A DNA stretch of 42,859 nucleotides from Thermoleophilia bacterium (GTDB lineage: Bacteria; Actinomycetota; Thermoleophilia; UBA2241), in NCBI GenBank assembly GCA_016933475.1, contig JAFGAW010000037.1, positions 1 to 42,859 on the forward strand, written 5' to 3'. A model generated the notes under the pieces. It was given only the letters and a program-made list of their open reading frames with translations. It searched no databases and had not been told where the DNA came from. Positions 9,775 to 18,487 of the stretch are shown here, piece by piece. Position numbers and translations under genes: made by a program. Position 1 is the first letter of the stretch. Each line of letters begins with the position of its first letter.

Positions 9775-11933
9775 CCGGGGAGACACTCCCGCTGCGCTTC
9801 GGGGGCGGCCGGTACGAAGACCGGCCGCCCGCCCCGAGGCTCTCCCTCGACCCCTCCGCTCTCGCTGCACCGCTCTCGTCGCTCGAGGGCGTCACGCCGG
9901 CCGTTGCCCGCCGCCTCGAGGGGTTCGGGCTCGTGACCGTCGGCGATCTCGTGCGCCACTACCCGCGCCGCTACGACGACTTCCGCCAGCGCAAGCAGAT
10001 ACGCGAGCTGCGTATCGACGAGGAGGCCACGGTGCGCGGCGTCGTGGAGCGCGTGCGCGCCGACCGCACGGCGCGCCGCAAGGTACGCGTGGTGAAGGCG
10101 CTCGTGCGCGACGCCACCGGCGCCGTCGAGGCCGTGTGGTTCAACCAGGGGTACCTCACACGGGTCCTCACCGAGGGCGCCCATCTGAGCGTCCGCGGCA
10201 CGTACCGGCCCGTCGGCGGGCGGCCGCAGTTCGTCGTTCGCAGTCACGAGATCCTCGAGGAGGACGAGGGGGAGGGCGTCCACACGGAGGGCGTCGTCGC
10301 CGTGTACCCGGCCAGCGAGCAGGTCTCGGCGCGACTGTTGCGCTCCCTGGTGCGACGCGCGGTGCCGGTGATGCGACGCCTGCGCGACCCGCTGCCCGCC
10401 GCCCTGCGCGTCGCCGAGGGTCTGCCCTCGCACCGCGAGGCCACACTGGCCGCGCACCTGCCCTCCGGGCTCGAGGAGGCCGAGCTCGCGCGCGAGCGCC
10501 TCGTCCTCGAGGAGCTGCTCCTCATGCAACTCGGCCTGCTGGCCCACAAGCGCGAGCAGCAGGAGCGGGTACGGGCGCGCCCGCTGCCGGCGCCGGGCGT
10601 GCTGAGCACGGGTTTCGTCGCCGGCCTGCCCTTCGCGCTGACCGCGCACCAGCAGGCCGCTCTCGAGGAGATCGACCGCGACCTCGGCCGCGCGCAGCCG
10701 ATGCGACGGCTCCTGCAGGGTGACGTAGGCTCGGGCAAGACGGTCGTCGCCCTCTACTGCCTGCTGCGCGCCGCCGAGGCCGGGCTGCAGGGCGCGCTGA
10801 TGGCACCGACCGAGACGCTCGCGTTGCAGCACGCCCACACCGCGGCCCGCCTCTGCGGCGACGCCGTGCCGCTGGAGGTGCTGACGGCGGCGCTCGGGGC
10901 GCGCGAGCGCCGGGAGGCGCTCGGGCGCCTCGCCGCCGGCGGGCCGCAGCTCGTCATCGGCACGCACGCGCTGCTCACCGGGGACGTCGTCTTCCCGGCG
11001 CTCGGCGTGCTCGTCGTCGACGAGCAGCACCGTTTCGGCGTGCGCCAGCGCGACGAGCTCGTGCGGCGCGGCGAGCACGACGGCCTCGCGCCGCACGTGC
11101 TGCACATGACGGCGACGCCGATCCCGAGGACCCTCGCCCTGACCGTGTACGGCGACCTCGACGTGACGACGATCGCCGGCGTGCCGGCGGGGCGCCAGCC
11201 GGTCACGACGCGGCTTGTCGACGAGGCGAAGCGCGCGGAGGGGTACGCCTTCGTCGCTCGCCAGCTGGACAAGGGCCGGCAGGCCTACGTCGTCTGCCCG
11301 GCCATCGACGAATCGGAGTCGATCGAGGCGGCGACGGCGATCGCCGAGGCCGAGCGGCTCGCCGCCGGTGAGTTTGCGCGCTACCGGGTCGCCGTCGTGC
11401 ACGGGCAGATGAAGCCGGCCGAGCGCGAGGCGGTGATGGCGGCCTTCACGGCCGGCGAGGTCGACGTGCTCGTCGCCACCAGTCTCATCGAGGTCGGCAT
11501 CGACGTGCCCAACGCGACCGTGATGATGGTCGAGGGAGCGGAGCGCTTCGGCCTCGCCCAGCTGCACCAGCTGCGCGGCCGCGTGGGGCGCGGGAGCGCA
11601 CGCTCCTACTGCCTGCTCTTCTCGAGCAGCGACACTCCGGGCGGGCAGGCGCGGCTCTCGGCCCTGCTCGACACGACCGACGGCTTCGAGCTCGCCGAGC
11701 GCGACCTCGAGCTGCGCGGGGAGGGCCAGCTCATGGGGGCGCGCCAGGCGGGCGCCGGCGACCTGCGCCTCGCCCGCCTGGCGCGCGACCGCGAGGCGCT
11801 CGTCCGGGCACGGGGCCTGGCAGAGCGTCTGCTCGGAGCCGACCCCGATCTCGCGGCCCCCCGGCACGGGCCCCTGCGCGCGGCCATGCGCGAGGCCTTC
11901 GGCACCGAGCTGGGCTGGCTGCTGAAGGCGTGA
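9771..11933 (+). CDS. recG: ATP-dependent DNA helicase RecG
   Basis: RecG remodels stalled replication forks and branches D-loops and Holliday junctions. The 720-residue protein has the wedge/OB domain (residues about 40-170, with VGDLVRHYPRRYDDF), then a superfamily 2 motor: GDVGSGKTVVAL (Walker A, near 322), MAPTETLALQH (motif Ia), VVDEQHRFGVRQR (DEQH box, near 415), MTATPIPRTLAL (motif III), and in the second half LIEVGIDVPNATVM and LHQLRGRVGRG (motifs V and VI). The GTG start at 9771 is taken because of the GTGA overlap with the DegV gene. The long minus-strand ORF 9609-11867 is its codon-bias shadow. Confidence 0.95.
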   Translation: MTGETLPLRFGGGRYEDRPPAPRLSLDPSALAAPLSSLEGVTPAVARRLEGFGLVTVGDLVRHYPRRYDDFRQRKQIRELRIDEEATVRGVVERVRADRTARRKVRVVKALVRDATGAVEAVWFNQGYLTRVLTEGAHLSVRGTYRPVGGRPQFVVRSHEILEEDEGEGVHTEGVVAVYPASEQVSARLLRSLVRRAVPVMRRLRDPLPAALRVAEGLPSHREATLAAHLPSGLEEAELARERLVLEELLLMQLGLLAHKREQQERVRARPLPAPGVLSTGFVAGLPFALTAHQQAALEEIDRDLGRAQPMRRLLQGDVGSGKTVVALYCLLRAAEAGLQGALMAPTETLALQHAHTAARLCGDAVPLEVLTAALGARERREALGRLAAGGPQLVIGTHALLTGDVVFPALGVLVVDEQHRFGVRQRDELVRRGEHDGLAPHVLHMTATPIPRTLALTVYGDLDVTTIAGVPAGRQPVTTRLVDEAKRAEGYAFVARQLDKGRQAYVVCPAIDESESIEAATAIAEAERLAAGEFARYRVAVVHGQMKPAEREAVMAAFTAGEVDVLVATSLIEVGIDVPNATVMMVEGAERFGLAQLHQLRGRVGRGSARSYCLLFSSSDTPGGQARLSALLDTTDGFELAERDLELRGEGQLMGARQAGAGDLRLARLARDREALVRARGLAERLLGADPDLAAPRHGPLRAAMREAFGTELGWLLKA

Positions 11934-11979
11934 CGGCTCCCGCGGTCGCCAGGGTCCGCGTCGCCGGCCGCGGGTGCCG

Positions 11980-12008
11980 ACGTGCGGCCAGCGCCGCGCG
12001 CCGCACGT
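11980..12008 (+). terminator. hairpin downstream of recG
   Basis: ACGTGCGGC (11980-11988) pairs perfectly with GCCGCACGT (12000-12008) around an 11-base loop, 47 bases after the recG stop. It abuts the next promoter, so it probably insulates the two transcription units. No T-run. Confidence 0.45.
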
Positions 12009-12037
12009 GACCGGGTCGCGGCGGCTCCCTCTATACT
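12007..12037 (+). promoter_or_regulatory. leaderless-type promoter of the DHH-CBS-nucleotidyltransferase gene
   Basis: TATACT (12032-12037) lies six bases before the ATG at 12044, with GTGACC (12007-12012) as a possible -35 at 19 bases spacing. Transcription would start at the ATG itself. There is no ribosome-binding sequence in front of this gene. Confidence 0.55.
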
Positions 12038-12043
12038 GGGGCC

Positions 12044-14638
12044 ATGCGACCCCGGGAGCTCATCGCCACGCACAGCAACACCGACTTCGACGGCTTCGCC
12101 GGCATGGTCGCCGCGCACAAGCTGTACCCGGAGGCGCACATCTCCCTCGGCGGCGCCGTCAATCGCAACGTGCGCGAGTTCCAGGCGCTCTACGCCGACC
12201 TCGTGCCGGTGGTCGACCCGGTCGAGCTCGACCTCGAGGGGGTCGAGCGCCTGATCCTGGTCGACACGACGCACGCCAACCGCATCGGCGACCTGGGGCG
12301 GCTCTGCGGGCGCGACGGCGTCCAGGTCGTCGCTTTCGATCATCACGGCGAGGAGCGGCCGCCCTACCTGAGCGACGAGCATCTCATCACGTCCCGCGAC
12401 GGCTCGATCGTCACCCTGTTGCTGCGCATCGTCGCCGAGCGCGGTATCCCGGTGACGCCCTTCGAGGCGAGCCTCTTCGCCATCGGCATCCACGAGGACA
12501 CGGGGTCGCTCACGTTCTCGACCACGACCGAGCACGACGCCGAGGCGCTCGCCTTCTGCATGCGCCACGGTGCCGACCCGGTCCTGATCGAGCGCTGGCT
12601 CACGAACGCCCTCACGCCGGGGCAGCGAAGCACCCTGGCCGCCGCGCTCGAGGCGGCCGAGGAGCACGAGGCCGGCGGCCGGCGCGTGCTGCTCGCCGCC
12701 GTGGTGCGCGACGACTACGTCGAGGGCGTCAGCGTGGTCGCCCACCGCGTGATGGACCTGACCGCCTGCGACGCCTTCGTGCTCCTCGTCGAGATGGAGG
12801 AGCGCGTCTTCGCCACGGCGCGCAGCCGCGGCGGAGGGGTCGACGTGGCCGCCCTGCTCGCGCCGGTGGGCGGGGGCGGGCACAGCGCCGCCTCGTCGGC
12901 GGTGCTCAAGGACCAGTCGCTGGCGGCGGCGCGGGCGGCGGTGCTCGCCGCCCTGCCGGGCGCCGTGACGCCGGCGCCGAGCGCGGCCGAGGTCATGACC
13001 CCCGGCCTGCCGGCGGTCGACGCCGTGTCGAGTGTCGACGACGCGCTCATCGCCTGCCGGCGGCAGGGCCTCGACGGCCTCGCGGTCACGAAGGACGGCC
13101 TTGTCGTCGGCAGTGTGGGGCTCGTCGATCTCGAGCGCGCGCTCGGCCACGGGCTTGGGCACGCCCCGGTCAAGGCGGTGATGACGGCGCGCCTGCCCGC
13201 AGTGGCAGCCGCGACCGCGATCGAGCGCGCCGCCGAGGCGATCGTCGACGGCGGGCTCGGGTGGGCGGCCGTGGTCGGCGATGGGGCGCCGCGGCCGCCG
13301 CGCGAGGGGGACGTGCTCGGCGTCGTCTCGCGACGCCTCTTCGCGCGCGAGCAGGTGGCGCCGGCCGAGCCCGCGCCCGAGGTCGCCGGCAACGTCGCCG
13401 GCCGCCTCGCCGAGCTCGGCCTCAGCGAGCTCTTCGCCCACGTGCAGGCCCTGGCCGGCGACGTACGTGGCGTGTACCTCGTCGGCGGCGCGGTGCGCGA
13501 CCTCCTGCTCGGGGAGAGGAGCTTCGACATCGACGTCGCCGTCGAAGGGGACGGCATCGCCTTCGCCGAGGCGCTCGCCGCCCGGCTGCACGGGCACGTG
13601 CGCGCGCACCGCAAGTTCGGCACCGCGGTCGTCGTCACGTCGCGGCGGGCGCCGCACATCGACGTCGCCTCGACGCGCTCCGAGTCGTATGAGTACCCGG
13701 CCGCCCTGCCGAAGGTCGAGCACGCCGGCATCCGCAGCGACCTCGCGCGGCGCGATTTCACCATCAACGCGATGGCCGTCGCCCTGCAGCCCGACCTCTT
13801 CGGCGCCCTCCTCGACCCGTTCGGCGGACTCAGCGACCTGCAGGCCAAACGCATCGTCGTGCTGCACAACCTGAGCTTCATCGAGGACCCGACGCGGATC
13901 CTGCGCGCGCTCCGCTACGAGACTCGTTACGGCCTGCGCATGGACGAGCACACGCTCGGCCTGGCGCGCGCCTGCGCCGGCATGGACCTGATCGGCGACC
14001 TCTCGTCGGCACGCCTGCGCGACGAGCTCGTGGCGCTGCTCGACGAGGAGAAGGTCGAGTTCGCCCTCGAGCGGCTCGAGGACCTCGGTCTCGAGGAGGC
14101 GGTGCATGCGCGCTTCCGCGCCGGGGCGCGGGAGCGCGTCCTCGTGCGCCACGGGGATGAGGTCGTGCGTCGCCACCATCTCGAACGCGAGGTCCCGCGG
14201 TGGCGCCTGCGCCTGCTCTGGCTGCTGCTCGAGCTCGAGCCCGAGGAGATCGCCGCCTGGGCGCGGCGCATGCGTGTCAGGCGCCGCGACGCCGACGTGC
14301 TCGAGCGCGGGCATCTGGTGGCGCGGCGGGTCGTGCGGCGCCTGGCCTCGGGCCCGGGCGAGGCCGAGCTCGCCGAGCTCCTGCGGCAAGAGCCGCTCGA
14401 GGCCGCCGTGCTGGCGATCGTGCTCGGCGAGAGCGTCGCCGCACCCTCGCGGGTCGGGCACTACCTCGACGTCACCCGCCACGTGCGGCTCGAGATAGAC
14501 GGGGAGGACCTCCTCGCCCTGGGGCTGTCGCGCGGGCCGCGCGTGGGCGAGGTCCTCGCCAGCGTGCTGCGGCTCAAAGTCAACGGCACCGTGGCGGGGC
14601 GCGACGAGGAGCTCGCCGCCGCGCGGCGCCTGCTCTGA
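12044..14638 (+). CDS. DHH phosphoesterase - twin CBS - tRNA nucleotidyltransferase/poly(A) polymerase fusion
   Basis: This 864-residue protein joins three units. Residues about 1-310 are a DHH/DHHA1 phosphoesterase: HSNTDFDGFAGM, DTTHANRIGD, DHHGEE near 100, and GGGHSAASSA near 275. Residues about 315-440 hold two CBS domains (VMTPGLPAVD; VMTARLPAVA), which usually sense adenine nucleotides. Residues about 455-864 are a class II CCA-adding/poly(A) polymerase: YLVGGAVRDLLLGERSFDIDVAVEGDG near 477-503 with the GG and DxD metal motifs, RRDFTINAMAVAL near 568, and DPTRILRALRYETRYG near 615. Fusions like this are known in Aquifex and some proteobacteria, where related enzymes add the terminal A of tRNA. 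Whether it does full CCA addition, A addition only or RNA tailing cannot be decided from sequence. Confidence 0.88.
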   Translation: MRPRELIATHSNTDFDGFAGMVAAHKLYPEAHISLGGAVNRNVREFQALYADLVPVVDPVELDLEGVERLILVDTTHANRIGDLGRLCGRDGVQVVAFDHHGEERPPYLSDEHLITSRDGSIVTLLLRIVAERGIPVTPFEASLFAIGIHEDTGSLTFSTTTEHDAEALAFCMRHGADPVLIERWLTNALTPGQRSTLAAALEAAEEHEAGGRRVLLAAVVRDDYVEGVSVVAHRVMDLTACDAFVLLVEMEERVFATARSRGGGVDVAALLAPVGGGGHSAASSAVLKDQSLAAARAAVLAALPGAVTPAPSAAEVMTPGLPAVDAVSSVDDALIACRRQGLDGLAVTKDGLVVGSVGLVDLERALGHGLGHAPVKAVMTARLPAVAAATAIERAAEAIVDGGLGWAAVVGDGAPRPPREGDVLGVVSRRLFAREQVAPAEPAPEVAGNVAGRLAELGLSELFAHVQALAGDVRGVYLVGGAVRDLLLGERSFDIDVAVEGDGIAFAEALAARLHGHVRAHRKFGTAVVVTSRRAPHIDVASTRSESYEYPAALPKVEHAGIRSDLARRDFTINAMAVALQPDLFGALLDPFGGLSDLQAKRIVVLHNLSFIEDPTRILRALRYETRYGLRMDEHTLGLARACAGMDLIGDLSSARLRDELVALLDEEKVEFALERLEDLGLEEAVHARFRAGARERVLVRHGDEVVRRHHLEREVPRWRLRLLWLLLELEPEEIAAWARRMRVRRRDADVLERGHLVARRVVRRLASGPGEAELAELLRQEPLEAAVLAIVLGESVAAPSRVGHYLDVTRHVRLEIDGEDLLALGLSRGPRVGEVLASVLRLKVNGTVAGRDEELAAARRLL

Positions 14639-14660
14639 GGAGGCCCCCGTCGACCAAGAT

Positions 14661-15284
14661 GTGATCGTCCGGTTCCTGGTGACGCTGCCGCTGCTGCTGC
14701 TCAGCCTCGCCGCGCACGAGCTCGCCCACGGCGTCACCGCCGACCGGCTGGGCGACCCGACGCCGCGCCTCGCGGGGCGCCTGACCGCCAACCCGCTGCG
14801 CCACCTCGACGTCATGGGGACGCTCGTCCTCGTCGCGACCTTCGTCTCGCAGGCGGGCATCTTCTTCGGCTGGGCGAAGCCGATCCCCGTGGACCCGCGT
14901 CGCTTCGCCGACCCGCAGCGGGGCATGCTCCTCGTCGGTCTCGCAGGACCTCTCGCGAACGTCGTGCTGGCGGCCGTGGCCGCGGGGCTCGTCTGGGTAA
15001 CGCTGGACGTGTCGCTGATGATCGCCGAGGCGCTCGCGCTGGTCTTCCTGCTCAACGTGCTGCTGGCGCTGATCAACCTCGTCCCGGTGCCTCCGCTCGA
15101 CGGCTCGCGGGTCCTGGGCGGCTTCCTGCCCCGGAGCTGGTATCCCGCGTGGATCGCGCTCGACCGCTACGGCACCTGGGTGCTGCTCGCCCTGCTCGTG
15201 CTGCTGATCACGCGGCCGGAGGTCTTCGAGGCCACGCTGGGCAGGGCGCTCGACTTCGCCTTCGAGACCTTCCTGCCGGCATGA
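14661..15284 (+). CDS. M50 family (site-2-protease-like) membrane metallopeptidase
   Basis: The 207-residue protein is mostly membrane segments. The zinc motif HELAHG is at residues 19-24 within the first segment, and the third zinc ligand is in NLVPVPPLDGSRVLGG near residue 145, the conserved NxxPxPxLDG loop of this family. A GWAKPIPVDPRRF segment sits between. Such small M50 proteins lack the PDZ domain of RseP; their substrates are mostly unknown. The start is a GTG at 14661; the GAGGAGG site overlapping the previous stop is 17-18 bases away, so initiation may depend on coupling to the upstream gene. Confidence 0.87.
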   Translation: MIVRFLVTLPLLLLSLAAHELAHGVTADRLGDPTPRLAGRLTANPLRHLDVMGTLVLVATFVSQAGIFFGWAKPIPVDPRRFADPQRGMLLVGLAGPLANVVLAAVAAGLVWVTLDVSLMIAEALALVFLLNVLLALINLVPVPPLDGSRVLGGFLPRSWYPAWIALDRYGTWVLLALLVLLITRPEVFEATLGRALDFAFETFLPA

Positions 15285-15324
15285 GACGGCGGCAGTCCGG
15301 GGTCTGCGGGGAAGAGAGGAAGCG

Positions 15325-16134
15325 ATGAGCGGATTCACGTGCGGGTGGCGCGTCGACGGCGGTCTGCGGTGGCTGTGGTGGGGAGGAGCCGGCGTCGAGG
15401 CCGTCTTCCCGACCCGGGAGGGTGGCCTGTCCGCCGACCCCTACGCCAGCCTGAACCTCGGCCTCGCCGTGGGCGACGACCCCGCGGCGGTGCTCGAGAA
15501 CCGGCGCCGGCTCGGCGCCGCCACCGGTCTCGACGTCGGGCGCTGGGTGGTGCCCTCCCAGGTGCACGGGACCCACCTCGTGGAGGTCGGCGAGGCCGAG
15601 GCCGGGCGCGGGGCCCGCGACCTCACGTCGACGATCGCCGAGACCGACGGGCTCCTCACCGCCGCGCCGGGCGTCGGCCTCGCCGTCAGCCACGCCGACT
15701 GCGTGCCGGTCGTGACCGTCGCGGCCGGCGCGGCGGGGCCCGTGATCGCCGCCGTGCACGCCGGCTGGCGCGGCATGCTTGACGGCATCGTCGAGGAGGC
15801 GGCCGCGGCGCTTGGGCGCCGCGGCCGCCTCCTCGGTGCCGTCGTCGGTCCCAGTATCGGGCCGTGCTGCTTCACCGTCGACGATGCGCTGCGGCGGCGT
15901 TTCGACGCCCGCTTCCCGGGCGTCGCGACGGGCGCCGCCGTCGACCTCTGGGAGTGCGCCGCTCGCCAGCTGCGCGCCGCCGGCGTGCCCGCCGGCGAGA
16001 TCACGGTCACGCGGCTCTGCACCTCGTGCGACGGGCGCTTCTTCTCGCACCGTCGCGAGAGGGGTGTGACCGGGCGTCACCTGACGCTGGCGTGGCGCAC
16101 AGACAGGGCCGCGGCCGCGAACGGCGAATCTTGA
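15325..16134 (+). CDS. pgeF: PgeF/YfiH family protein (laccase-domain, peptidoglycan editing factor)
   Basis: The 269-residue protein shows the DUF152 core: FPTREGGLS near residue 30, NRRRLGAATGL, VPSQVHGTHLVEV near 75, SHADCVPVVTV near 125, HAGWRGMLDGIVE near 147, and GPSIGPCCF near 175. The His and Cys residues form a metal site. In E. coli the protein prevents or corrects wrong (Ser-containing) muropeptides; it has also been described as a purine nucleoside phosphorylase, so substrate is debated. Placement directly before yggS and sepF is the common Gram-positive division-cluster order. The ATG follows a GAGGA ribosome site. Confidence 0.92.
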   Translation: MSGFTCGWRVDGGLRWLWWGGAGVEAVFPTREGGLSADPYASLNLGLAVGDDPAAVLENRRRLGAATGLDVGRWVVPSQVHGTHLVEVGEAEAGRGARDLTSTIAETDGLLTAAPGVGLAVSHADCVPVVTVAAGAAGPVIAAVHAGWRGMLDGIVEEAAAALGRRGRLLGAVVGPSIGPCCFTVDDALRRRFDARFPGVATGAAVDLWECAARQLRAAGVPAGEITVTRLCTSCDGRFFSHRRERGVTGRHLTLAWRTDRAAAANGES

Positions 16135-16178
16135 CGGGGCCGGGCGTCTGTGCGCCCGGCGTGACGAAGGGGAGTGAC

Positions 16179-16871
16179 GTGGTCAGGCAGTACAGCGGGT
16201 CTGCCGCCAGCGTGCGGGAGAAGTTCGAGGAGGTCGAGGGGCGGGTCGCCGAGGCGGCGCGGCGCGCCGGGCGGGACCCGGCCGCCGTCGAGATCCTCGT
16301 CGCCACGAAGTACGTCGATGTCGACCACCTGGGCGTGCTCGCCGAGGCCGGCATCCGCCTGATCGGCGAGAACCGCGCCCAGGACCTCGCCGCCAAGTAC
16401 GAGCGGTACGGCGACATCTTCACCTACGACTTCATCGGCCACCTGCAGAGCCGCAAGACCAAGGCCGTACTGCCGCTGGTCCGACTGATTCACTCGGTCT
16501 CGAGCTTAAGCGTGGTCAAGGAGCTCGAGGCGCGCGCCGCCGGCCCGGTCGAGGTGCTGCTCGAGGTCAACGTCGGCGGAGAGGAGAGCAAGAGCGGCGT
16601 GCCGTTCGCCGCGGTCGACGCCTTCCTCGAGCAGGCCGCCGTGTCCGAGAAGGTCGTCTTCGGCGGCCTCATGTGCATGCCGCCCCTCTCCGACGATCCC
16701 GAGGAGGCGCGGCCGTTCTTCGCCCGCACGCGGGCGCTGGCCGAACGGCTTTCGGAGGACTGGCGCGGCCGATATACTTTCGCCCGACTCTCGATGGGAA
16801 CGAGCGCCGACTACGAGGCGGCAGTGCTCGAGGGTGCGACCATCGTGCGCGTCGGGAGCGTGCTCTTCTAG
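16179..16871 (+). CDS. YggS family pyridoxal-5'-phosphate homeostasis protein
   Basis: The 230-residue single-domain TIM barrel binds PLP through the lysine of ILVATKYVDVDHL near residue 40 and buffers intracellular PLP without known catalysis. Family signatures are IGENRAQDLAAKYE, FIGHLQSRKTKAVLP, LEVNVGGEESKSGV, LMCMPPLSDDPEEARPFF and LSMGTSADYEAAV...TIVRVGSVLF. The ORF-track entry begins far upstream inside pgeF. Two GTG codons are realistic, 16161 and 16179; the second has AAGGGGAG just upstream and gives the usual N-terminus, so I use it. It sits between pgeF and sepF. Confidence 0.9.
   Translation: MVRQYSGSAASVREKFEEVEGRVAEAARRAGRDPAAVEILVATKYVDVDHLGVLAEAGIRLIGENRAQDLAAKYERYGDIFTYDFIGHLQSRKTKAVLPLVRLIHSVSSLSVVKELEARAAGPVEVLLEVNVGGEESKSGVPFAAVDAFLEQAAVSEKVVFGGLMCMPPLSDDPEEARPFFARTRALAERLSEDWRGRYTFARLSMGTSADYEAAVLEGATIVRVGSVLF
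16751..16778 (+). promoter_or_regulatory. possible internal promoter for sepF within yggS
   Basis: TATACT (16773-16778) in an otherwise GC-saturated coding region is preceded 16 bases upstream by TTCGGA. It would start transcription about 108 bases before the sepF ATG. The -35 match is poor, and the bases also encode a conserved YggS segment (RYTFARL), so this may be chance. Confidence 0.3.
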
Positions 16872-16892
16872 AGAGCGGCAGGGAGGGACTGA

Positions 16893-17414
16893 ATGGGCCT
16901 CGGAGATTCCTGGCACAAGGTCGCCGTGTACTTCGGCCTCGCCGACGAGGACGAGGAGTACGACGAGGACGAGACGCTCGCCCCGTACGAGGAGCTCGAG
17001 CGCTCCTACCAGGACCGCCCCAACGTGCGCAAACTGGGCAGTTCCCGGCGCAACGACTACGACGAGATCTTCTCGGACGAGCCGCCGCGCCGCGCCGCCG
17101 CGCCGGTGCGCGCCGTCGAGAGCGTGCGCCCGCCGCGCGTCGAGGTCCACCTCGTCATCCCCAAGACCTTCAACGACGCCCAGCAGATCGCCGACAAGTT
17201 CAAGATCGACGTGCCGGTGATCGTCAACCTGCAGGGCTCCGACACCGAGCTCGCCAAGCGCCTCATCGACTTCTGCAGCGGCCTCACCTACGCCCTCGAC
17301 GGCGGCATGCAGCGCGTGGGCGACAAGATCTTCCTGCTCACGCCGCGCAACGTCGAGGTCTCCGCCGAGGAGAAGGCGCGGCTCATCGAGAAGGGCTTCT
17401 TCAACCAGTTCTGA
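16893..17414 (+). CDS. sepF: cell division protein SepF
   Basis: SepF tethers FtsZ to the membrane and helps align Z-ring filaments. The 173-residue protein has the expected three parts: an N-terminal amphipathic stretch (MGLGDSWHKVAVYFGLA), an acidic linker (residues about 20-80) and the C-terminal SepF core (VHLVIPKTFNDAQQIADKFK, VPVIVNLQGSDTELAKRLIDFCSGLTYAL, GDKIFLLTPRNVEV). GGGAGG lies upstream of the ATG. In many relatives yggT lies between sepF and divIVA; here there is only a 154-base spacer. ftsZ is not in the window. Confidence 0.95.
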   Translation: MGLGDSWHKVAVYFGLADEDEEYDEDETLAPYEELERSYQDRPNVRKLGSSRRNDYDEIFSDEPPRRAAAPVRAVESVRPPRVEVHLVIPKTFNDAQQIADKFKIDVPVIVNLQGSDTELAKRLIDFCSGLTYALDGGMQRVGDKIFLLTPRNVEVSAEEKARLIEKGFFNQF

Positions 17415-17416
17415 GC

Positions 17417-17461
17417 CCGGGTCCACGCCGGCCGGCTTCGTCTCTCGCGGACGGGGCCCGG
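17417..17461 (+). terminator. possible hairpin after sepF
   Basis: CCGGGTCC (17417-17424) can pair with GGGCCCGG (17454-17461) with one G-U pair. The loop is 29 bases and itself contains GCCGGCCGGC. It begins two bases after the sepF stop. No T-run, so a weak candidate. Confidence 0.3.
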
Positions 17462-17568
17462 CGAGTGACGGCACACGCGCAGGAATCCGCGCCGTCGCGG
17501 CACAATAAGATGACAAGACCACGCTGAGCCCGTCCCTCGCGTCGCCCGCGCGAGCAAAGGAGTGCTGC

Positions 17569-18477
17569 ATGAAGCTGACACCGCTCGACATCCGCCACAA
17601 GGAGTTCAAGCGCGGCATGCGCGGCTACGCCGACGAGGAGGTCGACGAGTTCCTCGACCAGATCGCCGACGAGTTCGAGCGCCTGTTCAAGGACAACATC
17701 GACCTCGGCGAGCGTGTCGAGAACCTCGAGGAGCAGGTGACGCGCTACCGGCGCATCGAGGAGACCCTGCAGAAGACGTTGGTCTCCGCCCAGCAGAGCG
17801 CCGAGGAGCTGAAGCAGAACGCCACCAAGGAGGGCCAGCTCATCCTGCGCGACGCCGAGCTCAAGGCGCGGCAGATGGTGAACGAGAGCTACGCCGACAA
17901 GCAGCGCATCGAGGGCTCGCTGACCAAGCTGCGCGGGGTCGAGGAGGAGTTCCGCATCCGCTTCCGCCAGCTGCTCGAGGGCTTTCTCAAGCAGGTCGAG
18001 CAGGCGCCGCCGGTGGCGCCGCCGCCGCAGAACGACCTCAACCGGAAGGCGGAGGCCATCAAGGAGGCCATCGCCCGTGAGGAGACCGTCATGGCGCCGG
18101 CGCCTCCGGCACAGGGCGCCGCGCCGGCTCGGGCCGCCGCGCCCGCTCCAGCGGCCCCCGCGCCGCCCGGGCGAGCTCCCGAGCCGCGGCCGGCCGAGCC
18201 GCCTCAGCCGCGTCCCGACCCCGCGACGAGGAAGGTACCGCGGTTCGGCCCCGGCTCGGGCGACCTCGAGGCGATGACCTCCGTGGTCCCGCAGACCGGG
18301 CCCGGGGCGTCTCAGCCGGGGGCCGGCGGGGCCGAGCCGCAGACGGCTCCGTCGTCGTCACCGGCGCCCGGCAAGGGAAGTCCCGGCGGCGCGCCGGTCG
18401 CCGGCGCGCGCCCGGACGACCGCGACCTGGTGGTCGACGTCGACGCCGGGGTGTCCGACGACGAATTCAAGTGGTGA
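17569..18477 (+). CDS. divIVA: DivIVA domain protein (Wag31-like)
   Basis: DivIVA proteins mark negatively curved membrane at poles and septa and, in actinobacteria, direct polar growth. The N-terminus is canonical: LTPLDIRHKEFKRGMRGYADEEVDEFLDQ (residues 3-31), which forms the membrane-binding crossed loop and coiled coil. A long coiled coil follows to about residue 140. The rest is a Pro/Ala/Gly-rich disordered tail (residues about 165-280) ending in an acidic DLVVDVDAGVSDDEFKW segment. AAAGGAG lies seven bases before the ATG. The 302-residue length is typical of Wag31-like forms. The gene follows sepF on the same strand. Confidence 0.93.
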   Translation: MKLTPLDIRHKEFKRGMRGYADEEVDEFLDQIADEFERLFKDNIDLGERVENLEEQVTRYRRIEETLQKTLVSAQQSAEELKQNATKEGQLILRDAELKARQMVNESYADKQRIEGSLTKLRGVEEEFRIRFRQLLEGFLKQVEQAPPVAPPPQNDLNRKAEAIKEAIAREETVMAPAPPAQGAAPARAAAPAPAAPAPPGRAPEPRPAEPPQPRPDPATRKVPRFGPGSGDLEAMTSVVPQTGPGASQPGAGGAEPQTAPSSSPAPGKGSPGGAPVAGARPDDRDLVVDVDAGVSDDEFKW

Positions 18478-18487
18478 GACCGGCCCC

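Noticed and set aside
9609-11867. 752-residue minus-strand ORF over recG
   Set aside because: Complement shadow of recG, low-complexity composition.
11606-15076. 1156-residue minus-strand ORF
   Set aside because: Shadow of the DHH-CBS-nucleotidyltransferase fusion and neighbours; no ribosome site and no recognisable motif.
17506-17511. TAAGAT as a divIVA promoter
   Set aside because: Weak -10 and no -35 at 16-19 bases; not enough to annotate.
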